Assembly: GCA_002868925.1 (NCBI GenBank)
Contig: PKTZ01000080.1
Span: forward strand, 1 to 42,006
DNA length: 42,006 nt
Direction of reading: 5' to 3'
Origin: Desulfuromonas sp.
Lineage (GTDB): Bacteria > Desulfobacterota > Desulfuromonadia > Desulfuromonadales > UBA2294
In this document: piece after piece, positions 1-10,567 of the stretch
Position numbering within the stretch: the stretch's first letter is position 1
Layout of the letters: every line of letters starts with the position of its first letter
Translations under genes and position numbers: made by a program
Notes under the pieces: model-generated
Databases searched by the model: none
What the model saw: the letters and a program-made list of their open reading frames with translations, nothing else
Told to the model about the DNA's origin: nothing

Positions 1-168
<168 letters not shown>

Positions 169-260
169 TTAAAGTTTCAAAACTCCGAATCCAGAAAACC
201 TATCTATTCATTACTTATATAAAGGGGTACTGCAATCCGACTCCAGAAACGACAGGTAAA

Positions 261-336
<76 letters not shown>

Positions 337-365
337 TTATCCTGCAACCTGGAGTGTTTAAATTA

Positions 366-443
366 TGGAGCGGGAAACGGGACTCGAACCCGCGACCCTC
401 AGCTTGGAAGGCTGATGCTCTAAGCCAACTGAGCTACTCCCGC
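366..443 (-). tRNA. tRNA-Gly(TCC)
   Basis: Reverse strand GCGGGAGTAGCTCAG...TCAGCCTTCCAAGCTGA...GGTTCGAGTCCCGTTTCCCGCTCCA; anticodon TCC. Confidence 0.95.
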
Positions 444-546
444 TCAAACTATTCTTAATTTATGGACCTGCTTCCGTTCGTCGTCCCAGTTCCTGCGGCC
501 CGTGACCTCCTGGTTTACGCCGTACAGATTACTACCGGCAAGTAAA

Positions 547-631
547 TGGTGGAGGGGGGAGGATTCGAACCTCCGAAGGCTACGCCGTCAGATTTACAGT
601 CTGATCCCTTTGGCCACTCGGGAACCCCTCC
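547..631 (-). tRNA. tRNA-Tyr(GTA)
   Basis: Reverse strand GGAGGGGTTCCCGAGTGG...CAGACTGTAAATCTG...GGTTCGAATCCTCCCCCCTCCACCA; long variable arm, anticodon GTA, encoded CCA. Confidence 0.95.
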
Positions 632-692
632 ATGGGAAACCGATTTATTCTATTTTCCTGCTGCTTTAATGGGGGCGACCCCTTAAGCTCAA

Positions 693-768
693 TGGAGCTG
701 GCGACAGGAATTGAACCCGCAACCTGCTGATTACAAGTCAGCTGCTCTACCTATTGAGCTACGCCAGC
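693..768 (-). tRNA. tRNA-Thr(TGT)
   Basis: Reverse strand GCTGGCGTAGCTCAATAGGTAGAGCAGCTGACTTGTAATCAGCAGGTTGCGGGTTCAATTCCTGTCGCCAGCTCCA; anticodon TGT. Confidence 0.95.
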
Positions 769-885
769 ACAGACGGCGATATATACAACAGCTCCCTGTC
801 GATTGCAAGGAAAAATTTCATTTTTTTTCGATTTCAGAAGACGTCTTTGCAAAGCGAATAAACTATTAGGAATTATAGGGAAAAG

Positions 886-1386
886 TCAACCCTGAAGATC
901 GGTCGGGAAACGGATCTTCTCCATCAGAATGACAAATTTAAATGAGGCCCAAAAGGCGACGAAAGAGTAGAGCAGCGCCAGCACGGCCGGCACGATAAAA
1001 CCGAGACTCGACGAGGTCTCCATGATCATCACCACGCCGCCGATCCAGGCCAGAACCAGAACAACGCCTATGGTACAGCGGATCAGGGTCTTGATACCGA
1101 CGAAGACGCAGAGGGCGACCCAGTCGTCCGGCTCATGTTCTTCACGATCACCGTACTGCCGCAGCTCGACCACCGTATCGTGGATGAGTGAACCGAAAAC
1201 CCCGGCAAAGACGAAGAAGAGCAGGCCGGCGACAAAGGCGTTGCGTAAAAAGGTGTCGGCGCTCAACTGTCCATCACGATAGTAATCGTAACAGACCAGG
1301 CAGAAAACGATGATGCTCAGGACAGCTCCGGGGATCCATCCTTTATCAAACCGTTTCCATAACTCGCGCAACTGTTTCGGCAGCAC
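886..1386 (-). CDS. Predicted multi-pass membrane protein, function unknown
   Basis: 166-aa ORF with several hydrophobic segments (VLSIIVFCLVCY, GLLFFVFAGVFG, GVVLVLAWIGGVVMIM, PAVLALLYSFVAFW). Confidence 0.7.
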   Translation of the reverse strand: MLPKQLRELWKRFDKGWIPGAVLSIIVFCLVCYDYYRDGQLSADTFLRNAFVAGLLFFVFAGVFGSLIHDTVVELRQYGDREEHEPDDWVALCVFVGIKTLIRCTIGVVLVLAWIGGVVMIMETSSSLGFIVPAVLALLYSFVAFWASFKFVILMEKIRFPTDLQG

Positions 1387-1411
1387 CAGTAAGACCCGAC
1401 CTTCCTAAAAA

Positions 1412-1463
1412 TGAAAATGATTCTCAAAAAATACTTGACAATTATGATCGGGTTAGTTATAAA
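1412..1463 (+). promoter_or_regulatory. Fur-box-like inverted repeat plus near-consensus sigma70 promoter
   Basis: TGAAAAT-G-ATTCTCA (1412-1426) compared with TGATAAT-N-ATTATCA has 2 mismatches; TTGACA (1435-1440), 17-bp spacer, TATAAA (1458-1463). Confidence 0.6.
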
Positions 1464-1468
1464 TAAAG

Positions 1469-1537
1469 ATACCTACCAACCCTACTTTTCGGGATGCTCC
1501 TTCCCCTCCTGGGAGCATCCCAATTTTTTGTCTTTTT
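1469..1537 (+). ncRNA. Candidate short sRNA ending in an intrinsic terminator
   Basis: Predicted start ~6 nt after the -10; stem GGGATGCTCC/GGAGCATCCC (1491-1500/1512-1521), loop TTCCCCTCCTG, then AATTTTTTGTCTTTTT. No plus-strand gene follows until 6261. Confidence 0.5.
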
Positions 1538-1575
1538 CAGCCGAGAAAACCATCCATATCCCGACACAGCTCCGT

Positions 1576-2316
1576 TCAGCCGGCACGCTGGCGAACAACC
1601 TCGAACATCGAGATCGCCGCCGCCACCGAGGCGTTGAGCGAAGAGACGCCGCCCTGCATCGGGATCGAGAGCAGCAGGTCACACCGTTTGCGCACGACCG
1701 GTCTCAACCCACTCCCCTCGCTGCCGACTACCAGCACCAGGTCCGATTTAAGGTCGGAGTCGAACAGTGAAACCGCCTCCTCCTCACCGGCCAGACCGTA
1801 GATCCAGGCGTTCTCGCCCTTGAGCTGATCGAGGCAACGGGCCAGGTTCGTCACCTGGCAGAGCGGCAGGTGCGACAACGCTCCGACCGCCGCCTTTTCG
1901 ACGGTAGCGCTGACCGGGCAGGAGCGATCCTTGCCGACGATCACGCCGTGGCAACCGGCGGCATCGGCGCTGCGCAGGATCGCCCCGAAATTATGCGGGT
2001 CGGTGATACCGTCGAGGACTAAAAGGAAAAGCGGCTGGTCGGTCCGGCGGGCGGTCTGCAGCAGCTCCTCTAGCTGAACATACGAAAACGGGGCAACCTT
2101 GAGTAGCGCCCCCTGGTGGTGGGAATGGCCGATCAGCCGATCGAGTTCCTGTTTGCGACAAGACCGAACAGGGACGCCGCGCTCTTTGGCCAACTGCTGC
2201 AGCTGCTGTAGCCGGGGCGATGAGCCCCCCTCCTGCAACAGCAGCTCCTGCGACCGGCGGCGGCTCCCCTTAAGCCCTTCACTGACCGGGTTGATGCCGT
2301 ACAGGAAATCGGCCAT
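1576..2316 (-). CDS. rlmB: 23S rRNA (guanosine-2'-O-)-methyltransferase, SpoU/TrmH family
   Basis: MADFLYGINPVSEGLKG start; motifs DGITDPHNFGAILRSADAAG and VVGSEGSGL...LSIPMQGGVSSLNASVAAAI. Confidence 0.93.
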   Translation of the reverse strand: MADFLYGINPVSEGLKGSRRRSQELLLQEGGSSPRLQQLQQLAKERGVPVRSCRKQELDRLIGHSHHQGALLKVAPFSYVQLEELLQTARRTDQPLFLLVLDGITDPHNFGAILRSADAAGCHGVIVGKDRSCPVSATVEKAAVGALSHLPLCQVTNLARCLDQLKGENAWIYGLAGEEEAVSLFDSDLKSDLVLVVGSEGSGLRPVVRKRCDLLLSIPMQGGVSSLNASVAAAISMFEVVRQRAG

Positions 2317-2318
2317 GG

Positions 2319-3041
2319 TCAGCGCGCCGCCAGCGCCGTCTCTATCTCTTCGAGGATCAGCTCGGCGGCGGCTACTGGATCATCGGCGGCCGATATCGGG
2401 CGGCCGATAACGAGATAATCGGCACCGGCGCGGATTGCGTCGGCCGGAGTGGTGACCCGCTTCTGGTCATCGAGAGCGGCAAAGGCCGGGCGCACACCGG
2501 GCGTGATAATGACAAAATCATCGCCGCAGGCTTCACGGATCAGCTTGACCTCTTTCGGTGAAGCGACAACGCCGTCCATGCCGGCATCCTTGGTCAATTT
2601 TGCCAGCCGCGGCACCATCTCTTCGACCGGGCGGTCGATCCCGACCCCCTTCAGCGTCTCTTCGGTCGAGGATGTCAGGATTGTTACGGCGATACGTAGT
2701 GGACGGTTGCCGCAATCACAGGCATCAGTCTCGGCGACGACCTTCTCCATCATCTCACGGCCACCGAGGGCATGCACGTTGAAGATCCTGGCCCCGAGGC
2801 GACACGCTTCGACACCGGCCTTGGCAACCGTATTCGGGATATCATGATATTTCAGGTCGAGGAAGACTTCACCCCCGGCATCTTTGACCATCCGGACCAT
2901 TTCCGGTCCGCACTTGGTGAACAACTGCTTGCCGATCTTGAACAGGCCGACCTTGTCATGCAGCAGCTCGACCCACCGTTTGGCCTCTTCGTAGCTGTCA
3001 ACATCGAGGGCGAAAATCAATCTCTCTTTTGCCGTACTCAT
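2319..3041 (-). CDS. pyrF: Orotidine 5'-phosphate decarboxylase
   Basis: IFALDVDSYEEA, VFLDLKYHDIPNTV and ITPGVRP motifs. Confidence 0.95.
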   Translation of the reverse strand: MSTAKERLIFALDVDSYEEAKRWVELLHDKVGLFKIGKQLFTKCGPEMVRMVKDAGGEVFLDLKYHDIPNTVAKAGVEACRLGARIFNVHALGGREMMEKVVAETDACDCGNRPLRIAVTILTSSTEETLKGVGIDRPVEEMVPRLAKLTKDAGMDGVVASPKEVKLIREACGDDFVIITPGVRPAFAALDDQKRVTTPADAIRAGADYLVIGRPISAADDPVAAAELILEEIETALAAR

Positions 3042-4267
3042 CCTTCACTTCTCCCAATCAGGCTTTTAATCCGCTCGGAGATCTTCTGAACCCGCTTGAT
3101 CAACTCCGCCGACTCCTCGGCTGGCAGATTCTCCTTGGCGGAAATACATTCCATGTAGACGACCTCGCTCAGGGCATCGGCGAGAAGCCGCTTCTTGTCT
3201 CCCTCCTCCAGGCCATCGAGGTTGGCCATGATCCGGCTGCCATCGACCGAGCCGTTGTCGGCGACGGTTACATCCCGGAAAACGTAGGAGTAAGGTTGCG
3301 GCAGGTCGCGGATAAAGACTCTTACCTCGTCGACGAAAGCGGTATTAACCGTCGCAATCTGCCGACTCATTACGGTCAGGGCACCGTTAAAAACAGCCAG
3401 CAGCTCGCCGAGTTCACCTTCGACCTCGACCACGATCGGCTCTTCGAGAGAGATGACCTTCTTGCGCAGCAGCTGGTAGACATTCCTTAATCCATCGAAC
3501 TCGCCGAAACCGGAACGCCGGATCAGCTCTCTGACGTTACTGCTCTCCTCGCGGATCAACTCGACGATTTTTTGCTCGCCCTCGGTCAACTTCTGACCGC
3601 GCTGGTTACCGAGCACCGGGATAACCTCGAAAGAGGGGATCTCGCGCAGATAAAGCGCTTTCTCGTCGACGCGGCGCAAACCCTCCATGATCATGTTCTG
3701 GGTGCTCATCGCCAGCCGGACGCTCTCCTCCTTGCCGACGCCCTGATCGAACAGGACGAAGTCCCCCTCGGCAAAGGTGAACAGGCTGTAAATGATCGCC
3801 TCGACCTGCTGACGTGTCGCCAACCAGAGGTCCTTGGGGCTGACCATCCCTTTCTCGACCAGGACCTTCCCGGCCGGGGCGGCCGCCTTGCCGACCTCGC
3901 GAATCTTTTTCAGGGTCTCATGATTGATCTTGCCGAGCTCGTAAAGGACTTCCGAGATATCGTCCTGCGGAAAACTGCTGGTCGCAAATACGATCTCGCC
4001 CTCATCAAAAAAGAACTCCTTCTGCCCCCCTTTCAGGGCGAACCGCAGAGCACCACTTTTTCTAAACATGTTGCAGAACGACAGCAGGTCGGTCACCGTC
4101 ACATCGCCGAGACAGCCGGCAAAGAGCGGCTTGCCGTCCCCGTTAACGGAGAACAGGATATGACCGGTCGAAAACGAACTGATCTCAAGTTCGCGATTGC
4201 CGACGGCGGCGGCGACCTGCGATGGCAGGCGGATTCTGCTGGTACTGTCGATTTTCTGTTTCGTCAT
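3038..4267 (-). CDS. DUF4388 (PatA-N-like) domain protein
   Basis: N-terminal segment LFAGCLGDVTVTDLLSFCNMFRKSGALRFALKGGQKEFFFDEGEIVFATSSFPQD is typical of DUF4388. Confidence 0.75.
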   Translation of the reverse strand: MTKQKIDSTSRIRLPSQVAAAVGNRELEISSFSTGHILFSVNGDGKPLFAGCLGDVTVTDLLSFCNMFRKSGALRFALKGGQKEFFFDEGEIVFATSSFPQDDISEVLYELGKINHETLKKIREVGKAAAPAGKVLVEKGMVSPKDLWLATRQQVEAIIYSLFTFAEGDFVLFDQGVGKEESVRLAMSTQNMIMEGLRRVDEKALYLREIPSFEVIPVLGNQRGQKLTEGEQKIVELIREESSNVRELIRRSGFGEFDGLRNVYQLLRKKVISLEEPIVVEVEGELGELLAVFNGALTVMSRQIATVNTAFVDEVRVFIRDLPQPYSYVFRDVTVADNGSVDGSRIMANLDGLEEGDKKRLLADALSEVVYMECISAKENLPAEESAELIKRVQKISERIKSLIGRSEG

Positions 4268-4292
4268 TTCAGATCACTTCCCGCAAGTGCAT

Positions 4293-6011
4293 TCAGCTCT
4301 GTGCCAGTTCTGTTTTGACCCGATCGATAAGGGTCGCAGCCGCCTGCTCGACCGGCAACATTTCTCTTTCGCCACCGGCCCGGCGTTGGAACTCGAAAGC
4401 CCCTTCCTTCAGCCCCCGGGCGCCGACGGTCACCCGCAGAGGAATGCCGATCAAGTCGGCATCCTTGAACTTGCTCCCCGGCCGTTCGTCACGGTCATCG
4501 AGCAACACCTCGATACTGGCGTCAACGAGTTCCCGGTAAAGCTTCTCGGATGCCGCACTCACCTCCTCGTCCTTCGGATTGAGCATGGTTATCAGAACCT
4601 GGAATGGTGCGATCGGCAACGGCCAGATGATACCGTTCTCGTCGTTATTCTGCTCGATTGAGGAAGCGACGGTGCGGCCGATGCCGATGCCGTAGCAACC
4701 CATAACCAGGGTCCGTTCCTGACCCGACTCGTCCTGCACGGTGGCGCCGAGCGCCTCCGAATACTTGGTTCCAAGCTTGAACACGTGTCCGACTTCGATG
4801 CCGCGCCAGACCTCGAGTTTGCCGGCACAACGCGGGCAGGGATCGCCGGCGATCGCCTCGCGCAGGTCGGCAAACTCTGCAACCTCGAAATCGCGCCCGA
4901 CATTGACCCCACTCAAGTGGGTGTCTCCCTTGTTGGCGCCGACCACGAAATCGGCCATCGTCTTGACCGCATGATCAGCCAGGATGCGCAGATTCAATCC
5001 GACCGGGCCGGCAAAACCGCTCGGGGCGCCGGTCAGTTTCAATACCGTCTCTTCGTTGGCGAGCTCGACATGGTTGCAGCCGAGAAGACGACAGAGCTTG
5101 ATTTCGTTCAGATCGTGATCGCCGCGCATCAGCACAGCCACCTGCTCGTCCTCATCGGTGGTGACGATCAGAGTCTTGACCAGTTGCTGCGGTGCAATCT
5201 TCATGAAGTCGGCGACCTCCTCGATGCTCTTCTTGCCCGGGGTCGCAACTTCCTACAGTTCGGCCTGTGCCATCGGGGTCTGCTCGCCGCTCGGCTTGAT
5301 TTCAGCCTTTTCGACGTTGGCCGCATATTCGCAGCTGTCACAGGAGACGATCGCGTCTTCGCCCGATTCGGCCAACACCATGAACTCGTGCGACGAGCTG
5401 CCACCGATATTGCCGGTGTCGGCCTCGACCGCCCGGAACCTGAGCCCGCAGCGCTCGAAGATACGGCGGTAGGCCTGGTACATCTTTTCGTATGCGGCAT
5501 CGGCGCCGGCGTCGTCGACATCGAAGGAGTAGGCATCCTTCATGATGAATTCACGGCCCCGCATCAATCCGAAGCGGGGACGGATCTCATCGCGAAACTT
5601 GGTCTGGATCTGGTAGAGGTTGATCGGGGTCTGCCGGTAGGACTTGATCTCGCGACGGACGATATCGGTCACGACCTCCTCGTGGGTCGGTCCGAGGCAG
5701 AACTCGCCATCCTTGCGATCGCGCAAGCGGAGCAACTCCTTACCATACTGCCCCCACCGCCCCGATTCGATCCAGAGCTCTGAGGGAGTCACCATCGGCA
5801 TGAGCAGTTCGACGGCGCCGGCCCGGTTCATCTCTTCGCGGACGATCTGTTCGACCTTGCGGATCGCCCGCAGACCGAACGGCATGTAATTGTAGATACC
5901 GGCGGCGACCTTGCGGATCATGCCGGATCGCAGCATTAGTTTATGACTGACGACCTCGGCATCGGCCGGGGTCTCCTTGGTAGTGGGGAGAAAATACTGT
6001 GTAAAACGCAT
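4293..6011 (-). pseudogene. proS: Prolyl-tRNA synthetase reading frame interrupted by one in-frame TAG (5253-5255)
   Basis: ORFs 5253-6011 and 4293-5204 share a frame and join as ...MAQAEL*EVATPGKKSIEEVADFMK...; [46 protein letters not shown] and the C-terminal half are both ProS. Without the TAG the product is about 572 aa, normal ProS length. Confidence 0.88.
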
Positions 6012-6260
6012 CGGCAGACCTCAAACTTTTTTGTTGGATAACATATCAGAAAAACGGTTCAAAACAGGCTCAGAAATTAGCTTATTTCCGGTGATATTGC
6101 AAGGAATCTCGACCCGGACAGCCTTTCGTTGAAAACAAGCTATCTTAACGCCCGATCACCAACTTTACCGTCTGACGGAAATTAAATTCATTATTTCCGC
6201 GACGCCGTTGCTTTACTTACCTGAATATGATGTTTTACTTATTAATAACGAGGGACTTTC

Positions 6261-7175
6261 ATGGCCAACACCATCCTGATCATCGACGATTCGATCACGG
6301 TTCGCCGCATGATCCACCAGATGCTCGAAACCGCCGATCTGTTTGATGTCTTCTTGGAAGCGGAAGACGGGGAGCAGGGGTACGAGATGATGCAGGAACA
6401 TGACATCGATGTCATCCTCTGCGACCTCGACATGCCCGGCATCAACGGCTTCGACCTGCTGCGACGCATGGCGAACGCCAAGGAGCTGCGCGACATCCCG
6501 GTCATCATCATCACCGGCCATGAAGACCGGGAGCAGAAACTGCTCGGCCTCAACCTCGGGGCTAGTGACTTCATCACCAAACCGTTCGACCCTGCCGAAC
6601 TGAAAGCCCGGGTCAAAATCCAGCTCAAGCTGAAGATCCTGCAGGATCACCTGCGCGAACTCGCCAACACCGACGTTCTGACCAAACTCTGCAACCGCCG
6701 CTGCATGCTCAACATGCTGACCCGGGAGACCGACCGGAGCCTGCGGACCGGCAAACCGCTCTCGCTGGCGATGATCGACATCGACCACTTCAAGAAAATC
6801 AACGACACCTACGGCCATAGCCTCGGCGACAAGGTCCTGATCGAATTCAGCCGCCAGGTTCAGCTCAGCCTGCGCCCCTACGACCAGGCGGCCCGCTTCG
6901 GCGGCGAGGAGTTTGCCATCATCCTGCCGGAGACCAACCTCGAACAGGCGGCCCATGTCGCCGAACGGGTGCGCAGGGATGTCAGCGAGCTATCGTTCCA
7001 GGACGACCTGAAAAATTTAAAAATGACCATCAGCATCGGCGTCGCCCCCTTCCCTGCTACCGGCATCAGGAGCCTCGACGACCTGATCCGCGAAGCGGAC
7101 AACGCCCTCTACCTGGCCAAGACGAACGGCCGCAACCGGGTCGAGCTCTGGCGCGAGCGGCGACGGGCAAGTTAA
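6261..7175 (+). CDS. Response regulator receiver - GGDEF diguanylate cyclase
   Basis: REC domain (ILIIDDSITVRRM...DVILCDLDMPGINGFDLL...) plus GGDEF domain with RPYD-QAARF-GGEEF (I-site plus active site). Confidence 0.93.
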   Translation: MANTILIIDDSITVRRMIHQMLETADLFDVFLEAEDGEQGYEMMQEHDIDVILCDLDMPGINGFDLLRRMANAKELRDIPVIIITGHEDREQKLLGLNLGASDFITKPFDPAELKARVKIQLKLKILQDHLRELANTDVLTKLCNRRCMLNMLTRETDRSLRTGKPLSLAMIDIDHFKKINDTYGHSLGDKVLIEFSRQVQLSLRPYDQAARFGGEEFAIILPETNLEQAAHVAERVRRDVSELSFQDDLKNLKMTISIGVAPFPATGIRSLDDLIREADNALYLAKTNGRNRVELWRERRRAS

Positions 7176-7199
7176 ACACACACCAGGTCTAAGTACAAG

Positions 7200-7228
7200 A
7201 AAAGGATGCCCTCATTGGGCATCCTTTT
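7200..7228. terminator. Bidirectional intrinsic terminator
   Basis: AAAAGGATGCCCtcattGGGCATCCTTTT between convergent genes. Confidence 0.85.
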
Positions 7229-7260
7229 CTTTCCGTTTAAGGTCGACTCTAACGAGAATA

Positions 7261-8322
<1,062 letters not shown>

Positions 8323-8454
8323 GGCAGCTCCTTGAGGTTTCTGCTCCGCATTTAGCCACGCGCGAAAAATGAAGTCAAGCCGTCTGCGCTTGCATTCACC
8401 GGGCGGCGCAGCTATGATTCCTCCATTATTCATTACTTACCAAGGATACACAGT

Positions 8455-9039
8455 ATGAAAGAACTCGACCTGCGCGCCCAACAATGCCCATATCCGGTGG
8501 TCCAGACCCGCAAGGAGCTGCTCAACAACCCGGAACAACCGTTGACCGTACTGGTCGGCGACGAGACCGCCCGCGACAACGTCACCCGCCTCGCAACCGG
8601 CATGGGCTTCGGCATCGAAACAGCAACGATCGACGGCGGCTATTCTCTCGCCCTCACCCGGAACGGCGAAACGGCAAAAGAGCAGGACTCTCCGGCTGTC
8701 ACCGGCAAGACTATCGCCCTGATCGATTCCGACTGTCTCGGCCGCGGCGATGACGAGCTCGGTCATATCCTGATGAAGAACTACCTGATCACCCTGACCG
8801 AAATGGAGCAGGTTCCGGACAAGATGCTGCTGCTCAACGCCGGAGTCAAGCTTGCCTGCGCCGGTTCTGACGCGATCGAGGCGCTGGAAAAGATCGCCTG
8901 CATGGGGGTCGACATCGCCTCCTGCGGACTCTGCCTCGAATTCTTCGGGCTCAAGGAAAAACTGCAGATCGGACGGACCACCAACATGATGGAAGTCGCC
9001 GAGTCGCTGCAGACGGCAGGACGGATCATCCGGCTGTAG
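8455..9039 (+). CDS. yedF: Selenium-metabolism-associated YedF-type protein (TusA-like plus DsrE-like)
   Basis: MKELDLRAQQCPYPVVQTRKELL (CPxPV TusA-like N-terminus) and IALIDSDCLGRGDDELGHILMKNYLITLTE...LLLNAGVKLACAGSDAIEALEKI. Confidence 0.85.
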   Translation: MKELDLRAQQCPYPVVQTRKELLNNPEQPLTVLVGDETARDNVTRLATGMGFGIETATIDGGYSLALTRNGETAKEQDSPAVTGKTIALIDSDCLGRGDDELGHILMKNYLITLTEMEQVPDKMLLLNAGVKLACAGSDAIEALEKIACMGVDIASCGLCLEFFGLKEKLQIGRTTNMMEVAESLQTAGRIIRL

Positions 9040-9103
9040 TTCAAAAAACACCGGCGAGATGTCTTTCAGGAATCATTTGGCTCACCTATGGGTGGAGGTA
9101 GAT

Positions 9104-9820
9104 ATGAGTGACAGCTTCCGCATCGAATATCGTTTCGAATTCCCCGACGGGGAAAAGAAAGATTTCCGCATCGACCTCGACCGCTCCAACCTGCTGATGC
9201 CGGTCGCCGAAATTGACCCGCTACCCTCCTGGGCCACGATCGATTTCGAGACCTGCTCGGTCTGCAAGCTCGATCCGGAGAAGCACCCGGCCTGCCCCAT
9301 TGCCCTGAACATGGTCAGCCTGGTTGATGCCTTCCAGGATTTCTTTTCCTACGAAGAGGTCAGTGTCACCGTGACCATCGAAGAGCGGAGCTATCATAAG
9401 GAGACCTCGCTGCAGTTCGGGCTCAGTTCGCTGGTCGGCATCATCATGGTCAGTAGCGGCTGCCCGACGATGGAGCTGCTCAAACCGAACGTCCGCTTCC
9501 ACCTCCCATTCTCTTCGCTCGAGGAGATGGCCTACCGTAGCTTCACCATGTACCTGCTCGGGCAATTCTACCGGCAGCGCAAGGGGCTTTCGACCAACTG
9601 GACTTTTGAGGATTTCGAAGAGATTTTCAACCAGGTCGGGGAGGTCAACCGCGCCTTTTCGGCACGCCTGCTCGCCGCATCGAAGAAAGATGCGAACATC
9701 AACGCCCTGGTCAACCTGCACTGCCTGGGGGAGATGACACCGCGGGTGGTTCCGGAAATCCTCGACGAGATGGAGAAATACTTCACCGCCTACACGGAAC
9801 CGGCGAATGCTTCTTCCTGA
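9104..9820 (+). CDS. Conserved hypothetical protein
   Basis: Start placed at the ATG after GGTGGAGGTAG; conserved-looking TCSVCKLDPEKHPACPIALN cysteine motif. Confidence 0.6.
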   Translation: MSDSFRIEYRFEFPDGEKKDFRIDLDRSNLLMPVAEIDPLPSWATIDFETCSVCKLDPEKHPACPIALNMVSLVDAFQDFFSYEEVSVTVTIEERSYHKETSLQFGLSSLVGIIMVSSGCPTMELLKPNVRFHLPFSSLEEMAYRSFTMYLLGQFYRQRKGLSTNWTFEDFEEIFNQVGEVNRAFSARLLAASKKDANINALVNLHCLGEMTPRVVPEILDEMEKYFTAYTEPANASS

Positions 9821-9925
9821 TATCGAATTTCCCAAAATCCATTTCAAGGAAGGCAGGTTAACTATCGAGGATGATTCTTTTGTTTGACATCCCTCGCTCA
9901 AAACATTAAGGTGTTTTTACATACG

Positions 9926-10000
9926 TAAAAAGCAAAACTGGAGCGATCCAGTGACGCAAAGCCACGGGCCTCATGCAGGTAGCCGGGCTGCCGAAGAAAG
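9926..10000 (+). promoter_or_regulatory. GEMM-I class riboswitch aptamer (c-di-GMP or cGAMP)
   Basis: GCAAAACTGGAGCGATCCAGTGACGCAAAGCCACGGGCCTCATGCAGGTAGCCGGGCTGCCGAA: P2-type hairpin with GCGA tetraloop, ACGCAAAGCC core, and helix AGCC-a-CGG-GCCU...AGGU-AG-CCG-GGCU. Confidence 0.85.
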
Positions 10001-10035
10001 AATATCTGAGAATCACGTATTCAAAAGATATTTAC

Positions 10036-10072
10036 AGGGTCTGCCTTCGGCAAGAAGTCAGGCCCTTTTTTT
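10036..10072 (+). terminator. Riboswitch expression-platform terminator
   Basis: GGGTCTG...CAGGCCC stem followed by TTTTTTT, upstream of the cytochrome ATG. Confidence 0.75.
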
Positions 10073-10154
10073 ATTTAATGATATAGAAATTATCAACACG
10101 GCACAAAGCAAGTCTCGTAACTGGACCAATGAAGCAACAGTGCGCGGAGGGACT

Positions 10155-10484
10155 ATGCAAAAGCACGGGATGATCTTAGCGGCAATCGTAATGGTTTTCT
10201 TCTGTACGACCGCCTATTCAAAAGACGGCAACCTTAACTTCACCAAAAAATACCTGACCTCATACGGCACGGTTAACTTCAACCACCAGAGCCATGCTTC
10301 GGATCGGGTTGAAGAGTGTGCCCATTGCCATAGCGCCCTGGAAACCTTCGGCGGTAAAATCAGCCAATTATTCGCTCACAACTATTGTCAAACCTGCCAC
10401 AAGGCGAACAGTGGTCCGACCGATTGCAACGGTTGCCATGAAGGAACACAAGTTACCAGGAACAAGCAAGAGCCATCGAAGTAA
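10155..10484 (+). CDS. Small periplasmic triheme c-type cytochrome (c7/c3-like)
   Basis: MQKHGMILAAIVMVFFCTTAYS signal peptide; CAHCH, CQTCH, CNGCH heme motifs; GGAGGG SD before ATG 10155. Confidence 0.88.
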   Translation: MQKHGMILAAIVMVFFCTTAYSKDGNLNFTKKYLTSYGTVNFNHQSHASDRVEECAHCHSALETFGGKISQLFAHNYCQTCHKANSGPTDCNGCHEGTQVTRNKQEPSK

Positions 10485-10567
10485 TCGTGTTCCCAATTAC
10501 AAGGTACTGACACACTCCTGGTAAAGTTCTTTTCAGCAAAAACCAGACAAACCAAGAAACCTAACAA

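Noticed and set aside
4293-6011. General UAG reassignment (e.g. pyrrolysine code) to explain the proS stop
   Set aside because: TAG is used as an ordinary terminal stop in ispG, yedF and the gene ending at 41886; no pyl genes in window. Left only as a possibility to test.
9951-10154. Upstream extension of the cytochrome ORF (9951 start)
   Set aside because: It translates through the riboswitch and terminator; the GGAGGG-preceded ATG at 10155 gives a proper signal peptide.
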